21,838 nucleotides of DNA, from the NCBI GenBank assembly GCA_000493965.1, contig AWNV01000050.1, positions 1 through 21,838 of the forward strand. The letters are read 5' to 3'. Below the pieces are notes generated by a model that worked only from the letters and a program-made list of their open reading frames with translations, made no database searches and was not told where the DNA came from. The translations under genes and the position numbers were made by a program. This document shows, piece after piece, positions 6,687 to 14,132 of this stretch (position 1 is the first letter of the stretch; every line of letters starts with the position of its first letter). The DNA comes from Candidatus Aminicenans sakinawicola JGI OTU-1. Its GTDB lineage: Bacteria; Acidobacteriota; Aminicenantia; Aminicenantales; Aminicenantaceae.

Positions 6687-7778
6687 TTGATCAAATCCGC
6701 CTTAAAAGTATATGTTTTTTTGTTTCTTTTTATTCCCTTGGCTTTGAGCCCACTACTTTCACATACAGAAAAGGAACTTGATCTAAAATTAAACAAAGTC
6801 CTGGAAATCGGAAGGAAAGACCTTATGTTTGCCTCTATCACATCTGTTTGTGAAGATGATGGATCAAATTTTTATGTGCTTGATAAGAAAGAACATAAAG
6901 TATTTAAATTTTCCAAGGATGGCAAATTAATCCTTTACTTCGGTAGGAAAGGTCAGGGGCCTGGAGATTTTCAGCAGCCAAACCAGATAACTTATTCCCT
7001 TAAAGAACAGATTGTTGTTGCTGATGATCTTTTTAATGTCTCTTTTCTGAATGCGGATGGTACTTTTATAAATCGCATACATTTAGACGGCAGGCTTGGA
7101 TTAGGCTACATTGGGGAAGAACTTTTCTATTTATGGATATGGAGACCAGAGGATAAGAGACAGGTTGTGGTTGATAGTGAGAACAATGTCGTGAATACAT
7201 TTTTTAAAATATCAAGGGGCTCATTTTCGGTTTCTGTACCAGATAGCAGTGGCCGGCTGGTAATGTTTAATTATGCTCCTGATGAGTACGCTCCCTCTCT
7301 TCTATTTGCCCATTCTGGAAGGTATTCCGCTGTGGGTGTAAGTGACAGGTATGAAATCCTTATTTTAAATGAGAAAGGAGAGACGGTAAGCACTGTTCAG
7401 AGAGAGATCCTACCTGGTAATATCAGTAAGAAAGGAAAACAATATTTTGTTAAAGATATATATGAAATTGGAAAAAGAAGAGGATGGCCCAAGAGTGTAA
7501 TTCGGAAAATCGTAAAAATAATTCCTGGGGAGAAAAATTATTTTGACTGTGTCCTGCTTTCAAAGCAGCATGTATTTGTTTTCAGAATAAGGGAAGATGT
7601 TTCTGACGAAGAGGCCCCAGTTCTGGTTGATGTTTTTACCTTAGAGGGCAAATTTCAGGGCACTGCTCGAGTAAAAATAAAGCCTATTTTTGCTTCAGAG
7701 AAGTTTATGTATTTTGTGGAGAGTGATGAAGAAGACAATTTATTCCTTGTGAAAATGTCCTACAAAATCAGATCATAA
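6687..7778 (+). CDS. Secreted 6-bladed beta-propeller protein
   Basis: A 363-residue protein read from a TTG 24 nt after the previous gene. This start gives a complete signal peptide (basic IKSALK, then VYVFLFLFIPLALSPLLS). The mature part shows the repeating pattern of NHL-like 6-bladed beta-propellers: VLDKKEHKVFKFSKDGKL, then the signature GRKGQGPGDFQQPNQI, VVADDLFNVSFLNADGTFIN, and a final blade ending LFLVKMSYK. Such proteins are exported and very abundant in Bacteroidota and Aminicenantes genomes. Their ligands are unknown, and a role as a binding scaffold is inference. No catalytic motif is visible. The gene is full length and intact. It is probably co-transcribed with the small secreted protein before it. 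Confidence 0.85.
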   Translation: MIKSALKVYVFLFLFIPLALSPLLSHTEKELDLKLNKVLEIGRKDLMFASITSVCEDDGSNFYVLDKKEHKVFKFSKDGKLILYFGRKGQGPGDFQQPNQITYSLKEQIVVADDLFNVSFLNADGTFINRIHLDGRLGLGYIGEELFYLWIWRPEDKRQVVVDSENNVVNTFFKISRGSFSVSVPDSSGRLVMFNYAPDEYAPSLLFAHSGRYSAVGVSDRYEILILNEKGETVSTVQREILPGNISKKGKQYFVKDIYEIGKRRGWPKSVIRKIVKIIPGEKNYFDCVLLSKQHVFVFRIREDVSDEEAPVLVDVFTLEGKFQGTARVKIKPIFASEKFMYFVESDEEDNLFLVKMSYKIRS

Positions 7779-7784
7779 TGGAAA

Positions 7785-7833
7785 GGGGGGAATAGGAATG
7801 GGAATAGATAGTAGGGAATAGGGAGGAATAGGG
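7785..7833 (+). repeat. G-rich GGGAATA-type stretch
   Basis: Five runs of three or more G (7785-7790, 7800-7802, 7814-7816, 7821-7823, 7831-7833) are separated by 4-11 nt containing repeated AATA/GAAT motifs. The stretch follows directly after the beta-propeller stop codon. The loops are long for a stable quadruplex. It joins straight into the left inverted end of the transposase cassette. Confidence 0.5.
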
Positions 7834-8154
7834 TCAGACCTATGCAAATCACTGATATATTTTAAATTAATTCTTATTTCCCTCCTTTTTTATGCCTTAA
7901 TCGGCTAATTTTAGGGTCGAAATCGTCCCGGTTAGTATATGTTTCTTCCTTTTTCTTTTCGGAATATTCTGGAGTTCATGGTAACCGTTACATTCCCATT
8001 CTGATGGATGCTTGACAATCCCTGCCCGGACCATTTTTCTTCTCTCTTAATTAGACGTTTTTGCGGCCCAAAATTCTCAATTAAGGCCATATTTCCGGGA
8101 AAATAAGGAGTGATCTTATTTGTTTAGAGTCAGTTGCATAGGTCTGACCCTATT
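7827..8154. mobile_element. Decayed REP-associated (Y1/IS200-like) transposase cassette with inverted ends
   Basis: The 328-bp unit is bounded by a 21-bp perfect inverted repeat containing AGGGTCAGACCTATGCA (7827-7847 and 8134-8154). This kind of sequence commonly flanks REP-associated tyrosine transposases (RAYT). Inside, on the minus strand, is the C-terminal scrap of such a transposase (7897-8034). The catalytic HUH and Tyr regions are gone, so it cannot move by itself. It occupies most of the 580-bp gap between the beta-propeller and lipoprotein genes. Confidence 0.75.
7897..8034 (-). pseudogene. RAYT (Y1 transposase) C-terminal remnant
   Basis: The 45-codon open stretch begins MVRAGIVKHPSEWECNGYHE and ends GTISTLKLAD. 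MVRAG-V-HP-EW-W-GYHE is the well-known region after the catalytic core of REP-associated tyrosine transposases (usually NPVRAG ... SEWRWSGYHE). An in-frame stop lies a few codons upstream and no HUH motif can be found, so only about a fifth of the gene remains. Confidence 0.8.
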
Positions 8155-8182
8155 TACAAACATACTGACCCTATTTACAAAC
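8144..8182 (+). repeat. Direct repeat at the right end of the RAYT cassette
   Basis: The 18-mer CTGACCCTATTTACAAAC occurs at 8144-8161 and again at 8165-8182, a 21-nt period. The first copy overlaps the right inverted end of the cassette, so the element terminus appears tandemly duplicated. Confidence 0.75.
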
Positions 8183-8439
8183 TCCATCCATTCCCGAAGC
8201 TGCCGGTTACAGTCGTTAATATCTTGAAGCCCCTTTTTTTAATCTACACATGTACTCTTTTTATGACAACACAGATTCAGGAGCCCTAATGTTTTTGCCT
8301 GGTTATTCTTGGCATAAAAACTGCATAGGATTTTAGTCTATTTTATGGAAAAAGCAGTATGTATACAAAAATGCCGATACATTCTATTATTTCAACGATA
8401 TCAGGAGCTTGTCCTGATAAATATATTAGGGAGGATATC

Positions 8440-9306
8440 GTGAAAATAAATTTAAAGCTGTTAAGATCTTGTTTATTTGAAAAATCATCTGTTTTATTGT
8501 TTGTTTTATTCTTATTTGCGATTTTTCAGGTTGGGTGTGAGAACCTTGAACTAAACAGCGATTGGCTGGATAGCGAGATTATAGTGGACGGGATTGGTGA
8601 TGATTGGCCGGGAGCAAAGTATTATTTTACAGATAGCAATATCTCAGTAGGCTTGTTTAATGATGAGAGTTATCTCTACGTCTGCATGGTTGTAGAAAAT
8701 CCTATGGTCCGAGCCCAGTTAATGAGGCAGGGATTTTCCCTATGGTTTGATCCAAAGGGAGAAAAGGAAAAAACTTTTGGAATCCGATTCCCTCTTGGAA
8801 TGAAAGGAGGAGAGAGGCCCACGGGCGAGTCTCTGAGAGAGCAGGATCAGGAGGAAATGATTAAAAAGTTTGAACAGTCTTTGACGGAATTGGAAATTCT
8901 TGGTCCTGGTAAAGACGAGGTTAAAAGGATAGCTGTTAAAGATGCCAAAGGAATCGAAATTGAATTGAGAGCCTCAACCGGACTGCTCGTCTATGAAATA
9001 AAAATACCTTTAACTCCCAGCGAAGCGAATCCTTACGCTGTCGGTGCAAAAGCAGGAGATTCAATAGGTGTAGGATTGGAGTCGCCTAAAATCCAAATGA
9101 AAAGACCAAGCGATACGAGAGGCAGTGAAGGGATGCCTGGCATGGGCGGCAGAGGCGGAGGAGACCGAGGAGGTGACATGGGAGGAATGGGTGGCAGAGG
9201 AATGCCCGGTGAAGGCATGAGGCCAGGGATGCCAAAAGAATTAAAAATCTGGGTCAAAGTACAGTTGGCTTCAGACAGTAACTCTCAATCTGAAGCATTT
9301 TTATAA
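8440..9306 (+). CDS. Lipoprotein with CBM9-like domain and Gly/Met-rich tail
   Basis: Reading opens at 8359, but GTG 8440 is preferred: GGGAGG lies 5-6 nt upstream, and it puts the signal peptide at the N-terminus (LLRSCLFEKSSVLLFVLFLF, then the lipobox-like FQVGC, with Cys at about residue 33). The mature protein has about 255 residues. The first domain (SEIIVDGIGDDWPGAKYYF, ISVGLFNDESYLYVCMVVE) resembles the CBM9-like/DOMON-type beta-sandwich found in secreted sugar- or haem-binding proteins; the ligand is unknown. Next come a charged helical linker and a strand region (LLVYEIKIPLTP). A low-complexity tail follows (about residues 228-272 from the GTG), rich in Gly, Met, Arg and Asp, before a final strand, KELKIWVKVQL. 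It is intact and probably outer-membrane or periplasm facing. The debris following it suggests a lost partner receptor. Confidence 0.7.
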   Translation: MKINLKLLRSCLFEKSSVLLFVLFLFAIFQVGCENLELNSDWLDSEIIVDGIGDDWPGAKYYFTDSNISVGLFNDESYLYVCMVVENPMVRAQLMRQGFSLWFDPKGEKEKTFGIRFPLGMKGGERPTGESLREQDQEEMIKKFEQSLTELEILGPGKDEVKRIAVKDAKGIEIELRASTGLLVYEIKIPLTPSEANPYAVGAKAGDSIGVGLESPKIQMKRPSDTRGSEGMPGMGGRGGGDRGGDMGGMGGRGMPGEGMRPGMPKELKIWVKVQLASDSNSQSEAFL

Positions 9307-9319
9307 ATCAAGGAGAGGG

Positions 9320-9797
9320 ATGACAGGCGTTAAACAGGGATTGGTGATGCTTGTCGCCGCGCTCGAGGGCTTTAAGAAGCAAAAAAAAAGACGTTATCAT
9401 CTCATCAGGTATGACTTTTGTTGTCAATATTGCACTCGAAATAGCCAAGCTTTCAGAAGAATTAACCGTGGAGGCAGAACGTCCGTAAATGGAGCAACAC
9501 TGGATTCAGTGCCACTAGGCGTTCCAGAGCCATATGCTGGTCGGTTATTCCAATTATCTGAATCAGAGAGACATGAGCCGAGGCGGTGACCTCGAATGGA
9601 CATCTGAGGATACGGAATGGGAGCCGCCACCCTTTTTTCAAAATCGCGGCTTTTCCCGCGGGAATATTGAGGACAACAACGTGGATGACCTCACCTTCCG
9701 CTGGGACAACACCCTGCGATTCCACAAGACCAATCCCGCAGATATGGTCAGAATTTGCTCTATCATCATTCATGCCGGAGCGAATCGACTGGATTAG
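9320..9797 (+). pseudogene. TonB-dependent receptor-like gene remnant
   Basis: The first part, LVMLVAALEGFKK, then after an A9 run (9381-9389) and a +1 frame change, KDVIISSGMTFVVNIALEIA and LSEELTVEAERP, is the classic end of a carboxypeptidase-regulatory-like domain leading into a TonB receptor plug. Two in-frame stops follow (TAA after AERP and TAG near 9510). The same frame then carries MLVGYSNYLNQRDMSRGGDL and RNRGFSRG-like sequence and FRWDNTLRFHKTNPADM, resembling an internal part of such a receptor. Most of the roughly 800-1000 residue protein is therefore deleted. The end overlaps the 3' end of the FtsX permease gene on the other strand by 32 nt. The identification of the first part is fair; that of the second part is weaker. 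Confidence 0.6.
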
Positions 9798-12171
9798 CTG
9801 CAGCAGTTTTAATGGATTGATAGCTGATTGTGAGAAATGCTATGACCCAGGCAAGAGCTCCTGCTGCAATAAATATTCCGGGATTGATACTGGAGCGGTA
9901 AGCAAAGTTCTGAAGCCATTGGTTCATAATCAGATACGCTGTTGGCCAGGCAATTATATTAGCCAGAAGAACCCATTTAGTAAATTCTTTTGAAAGCAGT
10001 AACACAAGTCCTGCCGTAGACGCACCTAAAACCTTCCTAATGCCGATTTCTTTGGTCCTGCGTTCAGTCGAATAAGACACTAAGCCGAAAAGGCCCAGAC
10101 ATCCGATAAAAATAGCGAGAAAGGCGAAATAACTAAATGTTTGAAGCAGTTTTTCTTCGGATTTGTATTGTTGGTCGAAGTTTTCATCGATAAAATAGTA
10201 AGAGAATGGATAATTAGGTCTGACCTCCCTCCATATTTTTTGCAGAAAGCCTATGGTTTTGGGAATGTTGTGTGGGCTGATCCTAATAGAGATCTGATTA
10301 AGGCTTGTAGATGATATGAACATCACAATAGGGGAGATCTCCTGGTGGAGAGACTCGAAATGGAAATCTTTTACCACGCCTATGATCTGTCCCTTGCGGC
10401 TGCCGTAGCTGAATCCTTTGCCAATTGCCTCTTCAGGAGATTTCCAACCAATCCTTCTAACAGCAGTTTCGTTGAGTAGGAATGCCTGGGTAGAGTCAGT
10501 GCTCATTTCCTGAGAAAAATTTCTGCCTGCTGCCATCTCCATTTTAAATGTAGGAACATAATCATAATCTACCCTCAATTGGGCAATACGGAAATTTATA
10601 GGCTGGCTTGTTTCACCGCTGAGAACACGAGCTCCTGCTGAATCTAGGAGCCTCCCGGAAGGAACTCTTTTAGCTGCTGAAACGCTTAGAATGTCTGGAT
10701 TCTGTAAGAGACGGGCCTTAAATGCTTGGAGCCTGTTAACTATTGCTGGACTGCTGGGGAGTACCACCACGTGTTCTTGGTCAAAACCAAGGTTTTTGGT
10801 TTTCATGTATCTTAATTGGCTTGAAACAATACCTACGCAGACAATTAGCACAATAGAAATGGCAAACTGGAACACACACAGCACTCTCCTGAAGGATAAT
10901 CCTTTTTTCCCACTGTCCAAATTTCCTTTTAGAACATGGACAGGTCGGAAAGCAGAGAGGAATATGGACGGATAAATACCGGAAACAAATCCGGCCAGGA
11001 TCGCTATAAGCAGCAGTAAAAAGATCAGCGGCATGTTTTCTGTTAAATTAAAGGACAGTTCTTTGCCAATAAACTGATTGAATTTCGGGATGATCAGGAG
11101 AACTATAACTACTGCGATCAACAGGGATATGACTGCAGTGAATATTGATTCGCCCAAAAACTGCCGAATAAGCTGATTTCTCTGTGCTCCCACGACTTTT
11201 CGCATACCGATTTCTTTAGCCCGGCCGGCTGACCTGGCTGTTGCCAGATTCATAAAATTGACGCACGCTATAAGAAGGATAAATAATGCTATGATAGAAA
11301 AAACATATACATATGTAATGTCACTGTTAGCTTCGATTTCAGAATCTAGATGGGAATGAAGATGGATATCCGTTAGCGCCTGGAGCTGGAGCTTGGTCCT
11401 CTCGCTCATTCCTTGAGACATATGTTTGTTAATAAAGGGGTCGAGTTGGCCTTTCAAACGGTTTATGTCGTGTTTCTCAGGCATGAGAAGGTATGTGGCA
11501 TAGTTGTTGCTTTCCCAGTTCTGCAGCTCCTGTTCCCCAACTACAGCTTCAAATGTCTTGAATGAACCCAAGAAGTCAGCATGGAAGTGAGAGTTGTGCG
11601 GCAGCGGCTTGATGACTCCGGTCACCTTCATCTCCGCTTCCTGCGTGGAAACCTGAAGTGTTAAAGATTTTCCAACCGGATTTTCAGCTCCAAAGTATTT
11701 ATGAGCCATTTCCTCTGTGATCACTACGGTAAATGGATCTCGGAGAGCTGTCTCAGAATTTCCTGCTATCATATCAAATGTAAACACTTTGAATATATCT
11801 TTTTCTGCGAAAAAAAAACGGGGCTCCTCAAAATATCTGGAATTGTTCTCCACCAGAGACTTTCCTATACGGATTATCCGAACTGAATGAAGGATCTCTG
11901 GAAAATCGTTCTCGAGCAGAGGGCCAATAGGAGGTGCTACATGCCCGAGGTGGAGATTGACAATGCCGTCCTCATTGAACCACTTCCTGGTAACCCTGTA
12001 GATCCGGTCATGGTTTTCATTAAACTTATCATAGCTCAGCTCATCAAATACAAAAAGTAGTATTAAGATGCAGCAGACCATCCCGATTGCCAATCCTGCC
12101 ACATTGATAACTGCGTAGCCTTTATGTCTTATGGTATTCCTATAAGCAATTTTTAAATAATTTTTAAACAT
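9766..12171 (-). CDS. ABC transporter permease, tandem FtsX/MacB type
   Basis: An 801-residue inner-membrane protein. It begins with the basic start MFKNYLKIAYRNTIRHKGYA and a membrane segment, VINVAGLAIGMVCCILILLF (about 22-41). A large periplasmic MacB_PCD domain follows (about 60-280). The first FtsX domain has VFSIIALFILLIACVNFMNL and the signature EIGMRKVVGAQRNQLIRQFL. After a central pair of membrane segments (FRRVLCVFQFAISIVLIVCV) comes a second periplasmic domain, then a second FtsX domain with TKEIGIRKVLGASTAGLVLL. This is the duplicated-FtsX architecture common in Bacteroidota and Aminicenantes, thought to export peptides or lipoproteins or to act mechanically on envelope substrates with a separate ATPase. 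No ATPase gene is in this window. The AT-rich upstream region contains an 11-bp inverted repeat that may be a regulator site. An A9 run inside the gene (11810-11818) is read in frame. Confidence 0.93.
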   Translation of the reverse strand: MFKNYLKIAYRNTIRHKGYAVINVAGLAIGMVCCILILLFVFDELSYDKFNENHDRIYRVTRKWFNEDGIVNLHLGHVAPPIGPLLENDFPEILHSVRIIRIGKSLVENNSRYFEEPRFFFAEKDIFKVFTFDMIAGNSETALRDPFTVVITEEMAHKYFGAENPVGKSLTLQVSTQEAEMKVTGVIKPLPHNSHFHADFLGSFKTFEAVVGEQELQNWESNNYATYLLMPEKHDINRLKGQLDPFINKHMSQGMSERTKLQLQALTDIHLHSHLDSEIEANSDITYVYVFSIIALFILLIACVNFMNLATARSAGRAKEIGMRKVVGAQRNQLIRQFLGESIFTAVISLLIAVVIVLLIIPKFNQFIGKELSFNLTENMPLIFLLLLIAILAGFVSGIYPSIFLSAFRPVHVLKGNLDSGKKGLSFRRVLCVFQFAISIVLIVCVGIVSSQLRYMKTKNLGFDQEHVVVLPSSPAIVNRLQAFKARLLQNPDILSVSAAKRVPSGRLLDSAGARVLSGETSQPINFRIAQLRVDYDYVPTFKMEMAAGRNFSQEMSTDSTQAFLLNETAVRRIGWKSPEEAIGKGFSYGSRKGQIIGVVKDFHFESLHQEISPIVMFISSTSLNQISIRISPHNIPKTIGFLQKIWREVRPNYPFSYYFIDENFDQQYKSEEKLLQTFSYFAFLAIFIGCLGLFGLVSYSTERRTKEIGIRKVLGASTAGLVLLLSKEFTKWVLLANIIAWPTAYLIMNQWLQNFAYRSSINPGIFIAAGALAWVIAFLTISYQSIKTAAANPVDSLRHE

Positions 12172-12220
12172 AACGATTCTCTAAAAAAATATAAATTTAA
12201 TAAATGGAAATATAGACTTC

Positions 12221-12247
12221 TATTTATTTGTGTATTACAAATAAATA
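12221..12247 (-). promoter_or_regulatory. Perfect 11-bp inverted repeat upstream of the permease gene
   Basis: TATTTATTTGT (12221-12231) and ACAAATAAATA (12237-12247) are perfect complements separated by GTATT. The centre holds TGTATTACA, itself a 9-bp palindrome, and the 10-mer TGTATTACAA is also present in the padR promoter. The site lies 50-76 nt before the permease ATG. It could be a PadR-type operator or a simple AT-rich hairpin. Confidence 0.4.
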
Positions 12248-12310
12248 TACGAATAATCCTACTAAAAGGTTTTAGGTTTCTAGAAAAAATGTATATGTAA
12301 GCCATCATGA

Positions 12311-12642
12311 AACTACTCGTTTTTCTGGGATCAATTGGAGAAATCCAACTTGTTTCTTGAAAATATAATTAAAACACGGGATAAAGATTATTTGGACAGA
12401 AAAGTTGAATGGCTTTTTAAGCATCCTGTAAGTGACGGTGGAGTCTGGAACATGGCAGTTGAAGTAAAGATGCAGGACAAAATGGTTTCCTTACCATGAC
12501 TGATGAATGGTTTGATGAATATATGTTTAGGATTGTAATTCACAAGAAATATATTTCTACAAAGGTTCTTGAAATTCTTGAGGAAAAACCTGTTCTTCTT
12601 AAACCCTGGGATCCAATGTTTCTGTCGATTGAAGATAAATAA
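12311..12642 (+). pseudogene. C1B cysteine peptidase (bleomycin hydrolase/PepC type), middle deleted
   Basis: Two parts of one family are joined. Part A (12311-12480) reads NYSFFWDQLEKSNLFLENII and then FKHPVSDGGVWNMAVEV, the region after the active-site Cys in aminopeptidase C/bleomycin hydrolase. Part B (12481-12642), in a different frame, reads NGFLTMTDEWFDEYMFRIVI, VLEILEEKPVLL and KPWDPMFLS, the conserved C-terminus of the same enzymes (usually PPWDPMGALA). About 250 residues between them are missing, including the catalytic His and Asn. The N-terminus with the catalytic Cys is also missing. None of the catalytic triad survives, so the gene is dead. The intact enzyme is a cytosolic homohexameric peptidase that trims peptides. 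Confidence 0.88.
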
Positions 12643-12679
12643 GTTGCTACAGCCTAACTAGAAAATAGTGTCTTTCGTC

Positions 12680-13471
12680 TCAATCCAGGATCTTGTAGTC
12701 TTTATAGGCTTCATATGCTTCCATACGGATGTTTTTGATCACAAACCTGACATAGACTCGTATTCTGGTTTCCTTTAAAACAAAATGATTACCTGGAAGT
12801 ACCTGAAAGAACGCCTCCATCCTGAACTCTTTCAGGGCGTTGCGTTTTTTTGAAGGCCGGAGGTCGGCCTTAAGCACATCGAACGATTCCATATCGATAA
12901 AATAGCTGCCTTCCATTTTTTCATCCGCGGGCGTTCTGGCACGGATCTCAAGGAGATAAACCGCACGTTCATTAAGAACAGTATCCTCAAGCAGGGAATA
13001 ATCATATTCCTCACGTTTTTCCGCTTTAAAAGGAAAAGCTTCATCCAGAGACAGGTTAAAGCTTCCGCCGCCCTGCTCTTTGTCCCCTTTTTCCCGGCTT
13101 TCTTTCTTCCTTTTTCTCGCCTTGGCTTTCCTTATCGCAATTTCCGCTTTTACTTTTCTGGTTATGTCATCTATTTTGCCATTCTTCTCCTCCAGGACCT
13201 TCAGAATCTCTTCTTCAATTTCCTCTCCCTGAACAGTGATGATCTTTTCAATTACTGTTTTCTTCTTCGCTTTCCAGTGTTTATCCATATCGATTGAAGT
13301 TGATGTTACCATAGCCGACCAGTTTTCCAGCTCTGTATAAGATTTCATCCTTTCAGATATTTTATCCAGGAGTGAGGTCAATTTGTCGTCTGTATGACCC
13401 GAAAAGCCCATAAAACCAATCAGCCACCATACTAAAAAGCCAGTTATTATAAATTTTTTTGAATTACTCAT
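12680..13471 (-). CDS. Secreted protein of unknown function (LolA-like fold possible)
   Basis: A 263-residue protein from the ATG at 13471, chosen because AAAGGG lies just upstream; another in-frame ATG exists at 13486. The N-terminus MSNSKKFIITGFLVWWLIGF, then MGFSGH, is a signal peptide. The mature region begins with a helix (LTSLLDKISERMKSYTELEN), then a strand (WSAMVTSTSIDMDKHW). A long Lys/Glu/Arg-rich charged segment follows (about residues 73-145, rich in KARKRKK and EKGDKE). The C-terminal half has regular strands: YDYSLLEDTVLNERAVYLLE, GSYFIDMESFDVLKADLRPS, ALKEFRMEAFFQVLPGNHFV. This resembles the curved sheet of periplasmic lipoprotein-carrier-like proteins, an impression rather than proof. 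Intact and apparently monocistronic. Confidence 0.6.
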   Translation of the reverse strand: MSNSKKFIITGFLVWWLIGFMGFSGHTDDKLTSLLDKISERMKSYTELENWSAMVTSTSIDMDKHWKAKKKTVIEKIITVQGEEIEEEILKVLEEKNGKIDDITRKVKAEIAIRKAKARKRKKESREKGDKEQGGGSFNLSLDEAFPFKAEKREEYDYSLLEDTVLNERAVYLLEIRARTPADEKMEGSYFIDMESFDVLKADLRPSKKRNALKEFRMEAFFQVLPGNHFVLKETRIRVYVRFVIKNIRMEAYEAYKDYKILD

Positions 13472-13546
13472 ATGACCCTTTACCATTATATTTTATCGGA
13501 CACTGCCCTTCTGAGATTGAAGTATGGCTGTGCCAACTTAGTTATT

Positions 13547-13966
13547 CTATTCCCCGATGATCTTTACCAGTACTCGTTTTCTGCGCCGGCCATCGAATTC
13601 TCCGTAGAATATCTGCTCCCACGGACCCAGATCCAGGCTTCCATTCGTTACTGCGACCACCACTTCCCGGCCCATGACCGTTCGTTTGAGATGCCCGTCA
13701 GCATTATCCTCCCCGGTCCGGTTATGCATGTACTGCGAGATTGGCTCATGCGGTGCCAGTCCTTCCAGCCATTCCTCAAAGTCCTGATGCAGTCCACTTT
13801 CATCGTCATTGATGAAGACACTGGCTGTGATATGCATGGCATTTACCAGGCACAGTCCCTCCTGGATCATGCTCGCTTTGACCAGCGCTTCTACCTTCGG
13901 AGTTATATTGATAAACTCTCTCCGCTGTGTGGTATGAAATACCAGGTATTCAGTCAGAGATTTCAT
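13547..13966 (-). CDS. yjbQ: YjbQ/UPF0047 family protein
   Basis: A 139-residue cytoplasmic protein matching the family over its full length. Seen are KVEALVKASMIQEGLCLVNA, MHITASVFINDDESGLHQDF, the block HNRTGEDNADGHLKRTVMGR, GSLDLGPWEQIFYGEFDGRR and the ending KRVLVKIIGE. The family is annotated as secondary thiamine-phosphate synthase from genetic suppression data in E. coli; the physiological reaction remains uncertain. The Gly in NADGHLKR replaces the more usual Ala. The ATG is preceded by GGAG 9 nt upstream and overlaps, as ATGA, the stop codon of a 23-codon transporter relic (13963-14034), which suggests translational coupling to that relic. Intact. Confidence 0.93.
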   Translation of the reverse strand: MKSLTEYLVFHTTQRREFINITPKVEALVKASMIQEGLCLVNAMHITASVFINDDESGLHQDFEEWLEGLAPHEPISQYMHNRTGEDNADGHLKRTVMGREVVVAVTNGSLDLGPWEQIFYGEFDGRRRKRVLVKIIGE

Positions 13967-14034
13967 TGCTTCTTGCTCCGGCTGATAACAACACCTCTAC
14001 CTCCTAGGAAGAGCATGATCAGCGCTTGAACCAT
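13963..14034 (-). pseudogene. Relic of a POT/MFS transporter gene: start codon fused to the last 23 codons
   Basis: The 23-residue frame MVQALIMLFLGGRGVVISRS plus KKQ matches the C-terminus of the transporter at 17269-18774 (VQALIMLLIGGGGLVISRSK). Its upstream region also matches that gene's leader: GGTAATTTGGCGCAGAGAAT and its surroundings are shared between 14035-14112 (minus) and 17190-17268 (plus). Matching continues 15-20 nt past both stop codons. So a second copy of the transporter locus, inverted, has lost nearly its whole coding region while keeping the leader, a ribosome-binding site (GGAG 6 nt before the ATG) and an open mini-frame. Its TGA overlaps the yjbQ ATG. It may be plain debris or now a coupling leader peptide for yjbQ. 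The peptide is hydrophobic enough to enter the membrane. Confidence 0.85.
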
Positions 14035-14132
14035 AATTTCTCCATCTAATTTAACTGATTCTCTGCGCCAAATTACCACGATAGCTGCAATAATGCAACC
14101 TTAACATTTTTATTGTCATTTAAGAATTAAAA

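Noticed and set aside
7785..7833. Stable G-quadruplex
   Set aside because: There are five G-runs, but the loops reach 9-11 nt; stability is doubtful without measurement.
8359..8439. Upstream ATG start for the lipoprotein gene
   Set aside because: It would put about 27 extra residues before the signal peptide; GTG 8440 has GGGAGG at the right distance.
9462..9773. 103-codon minus-strand ORF
   Set aside because: It is the antisense shadow of the receptor-like remnant, which carries the recognisable VVNIALEIA-type sequence on the plus strand.
13472..14029. 185-codon plus-strand ORF
   Set aside because: It is antisense to yjbQ and the transporter relic, both of which match known proteins on the minus strand.
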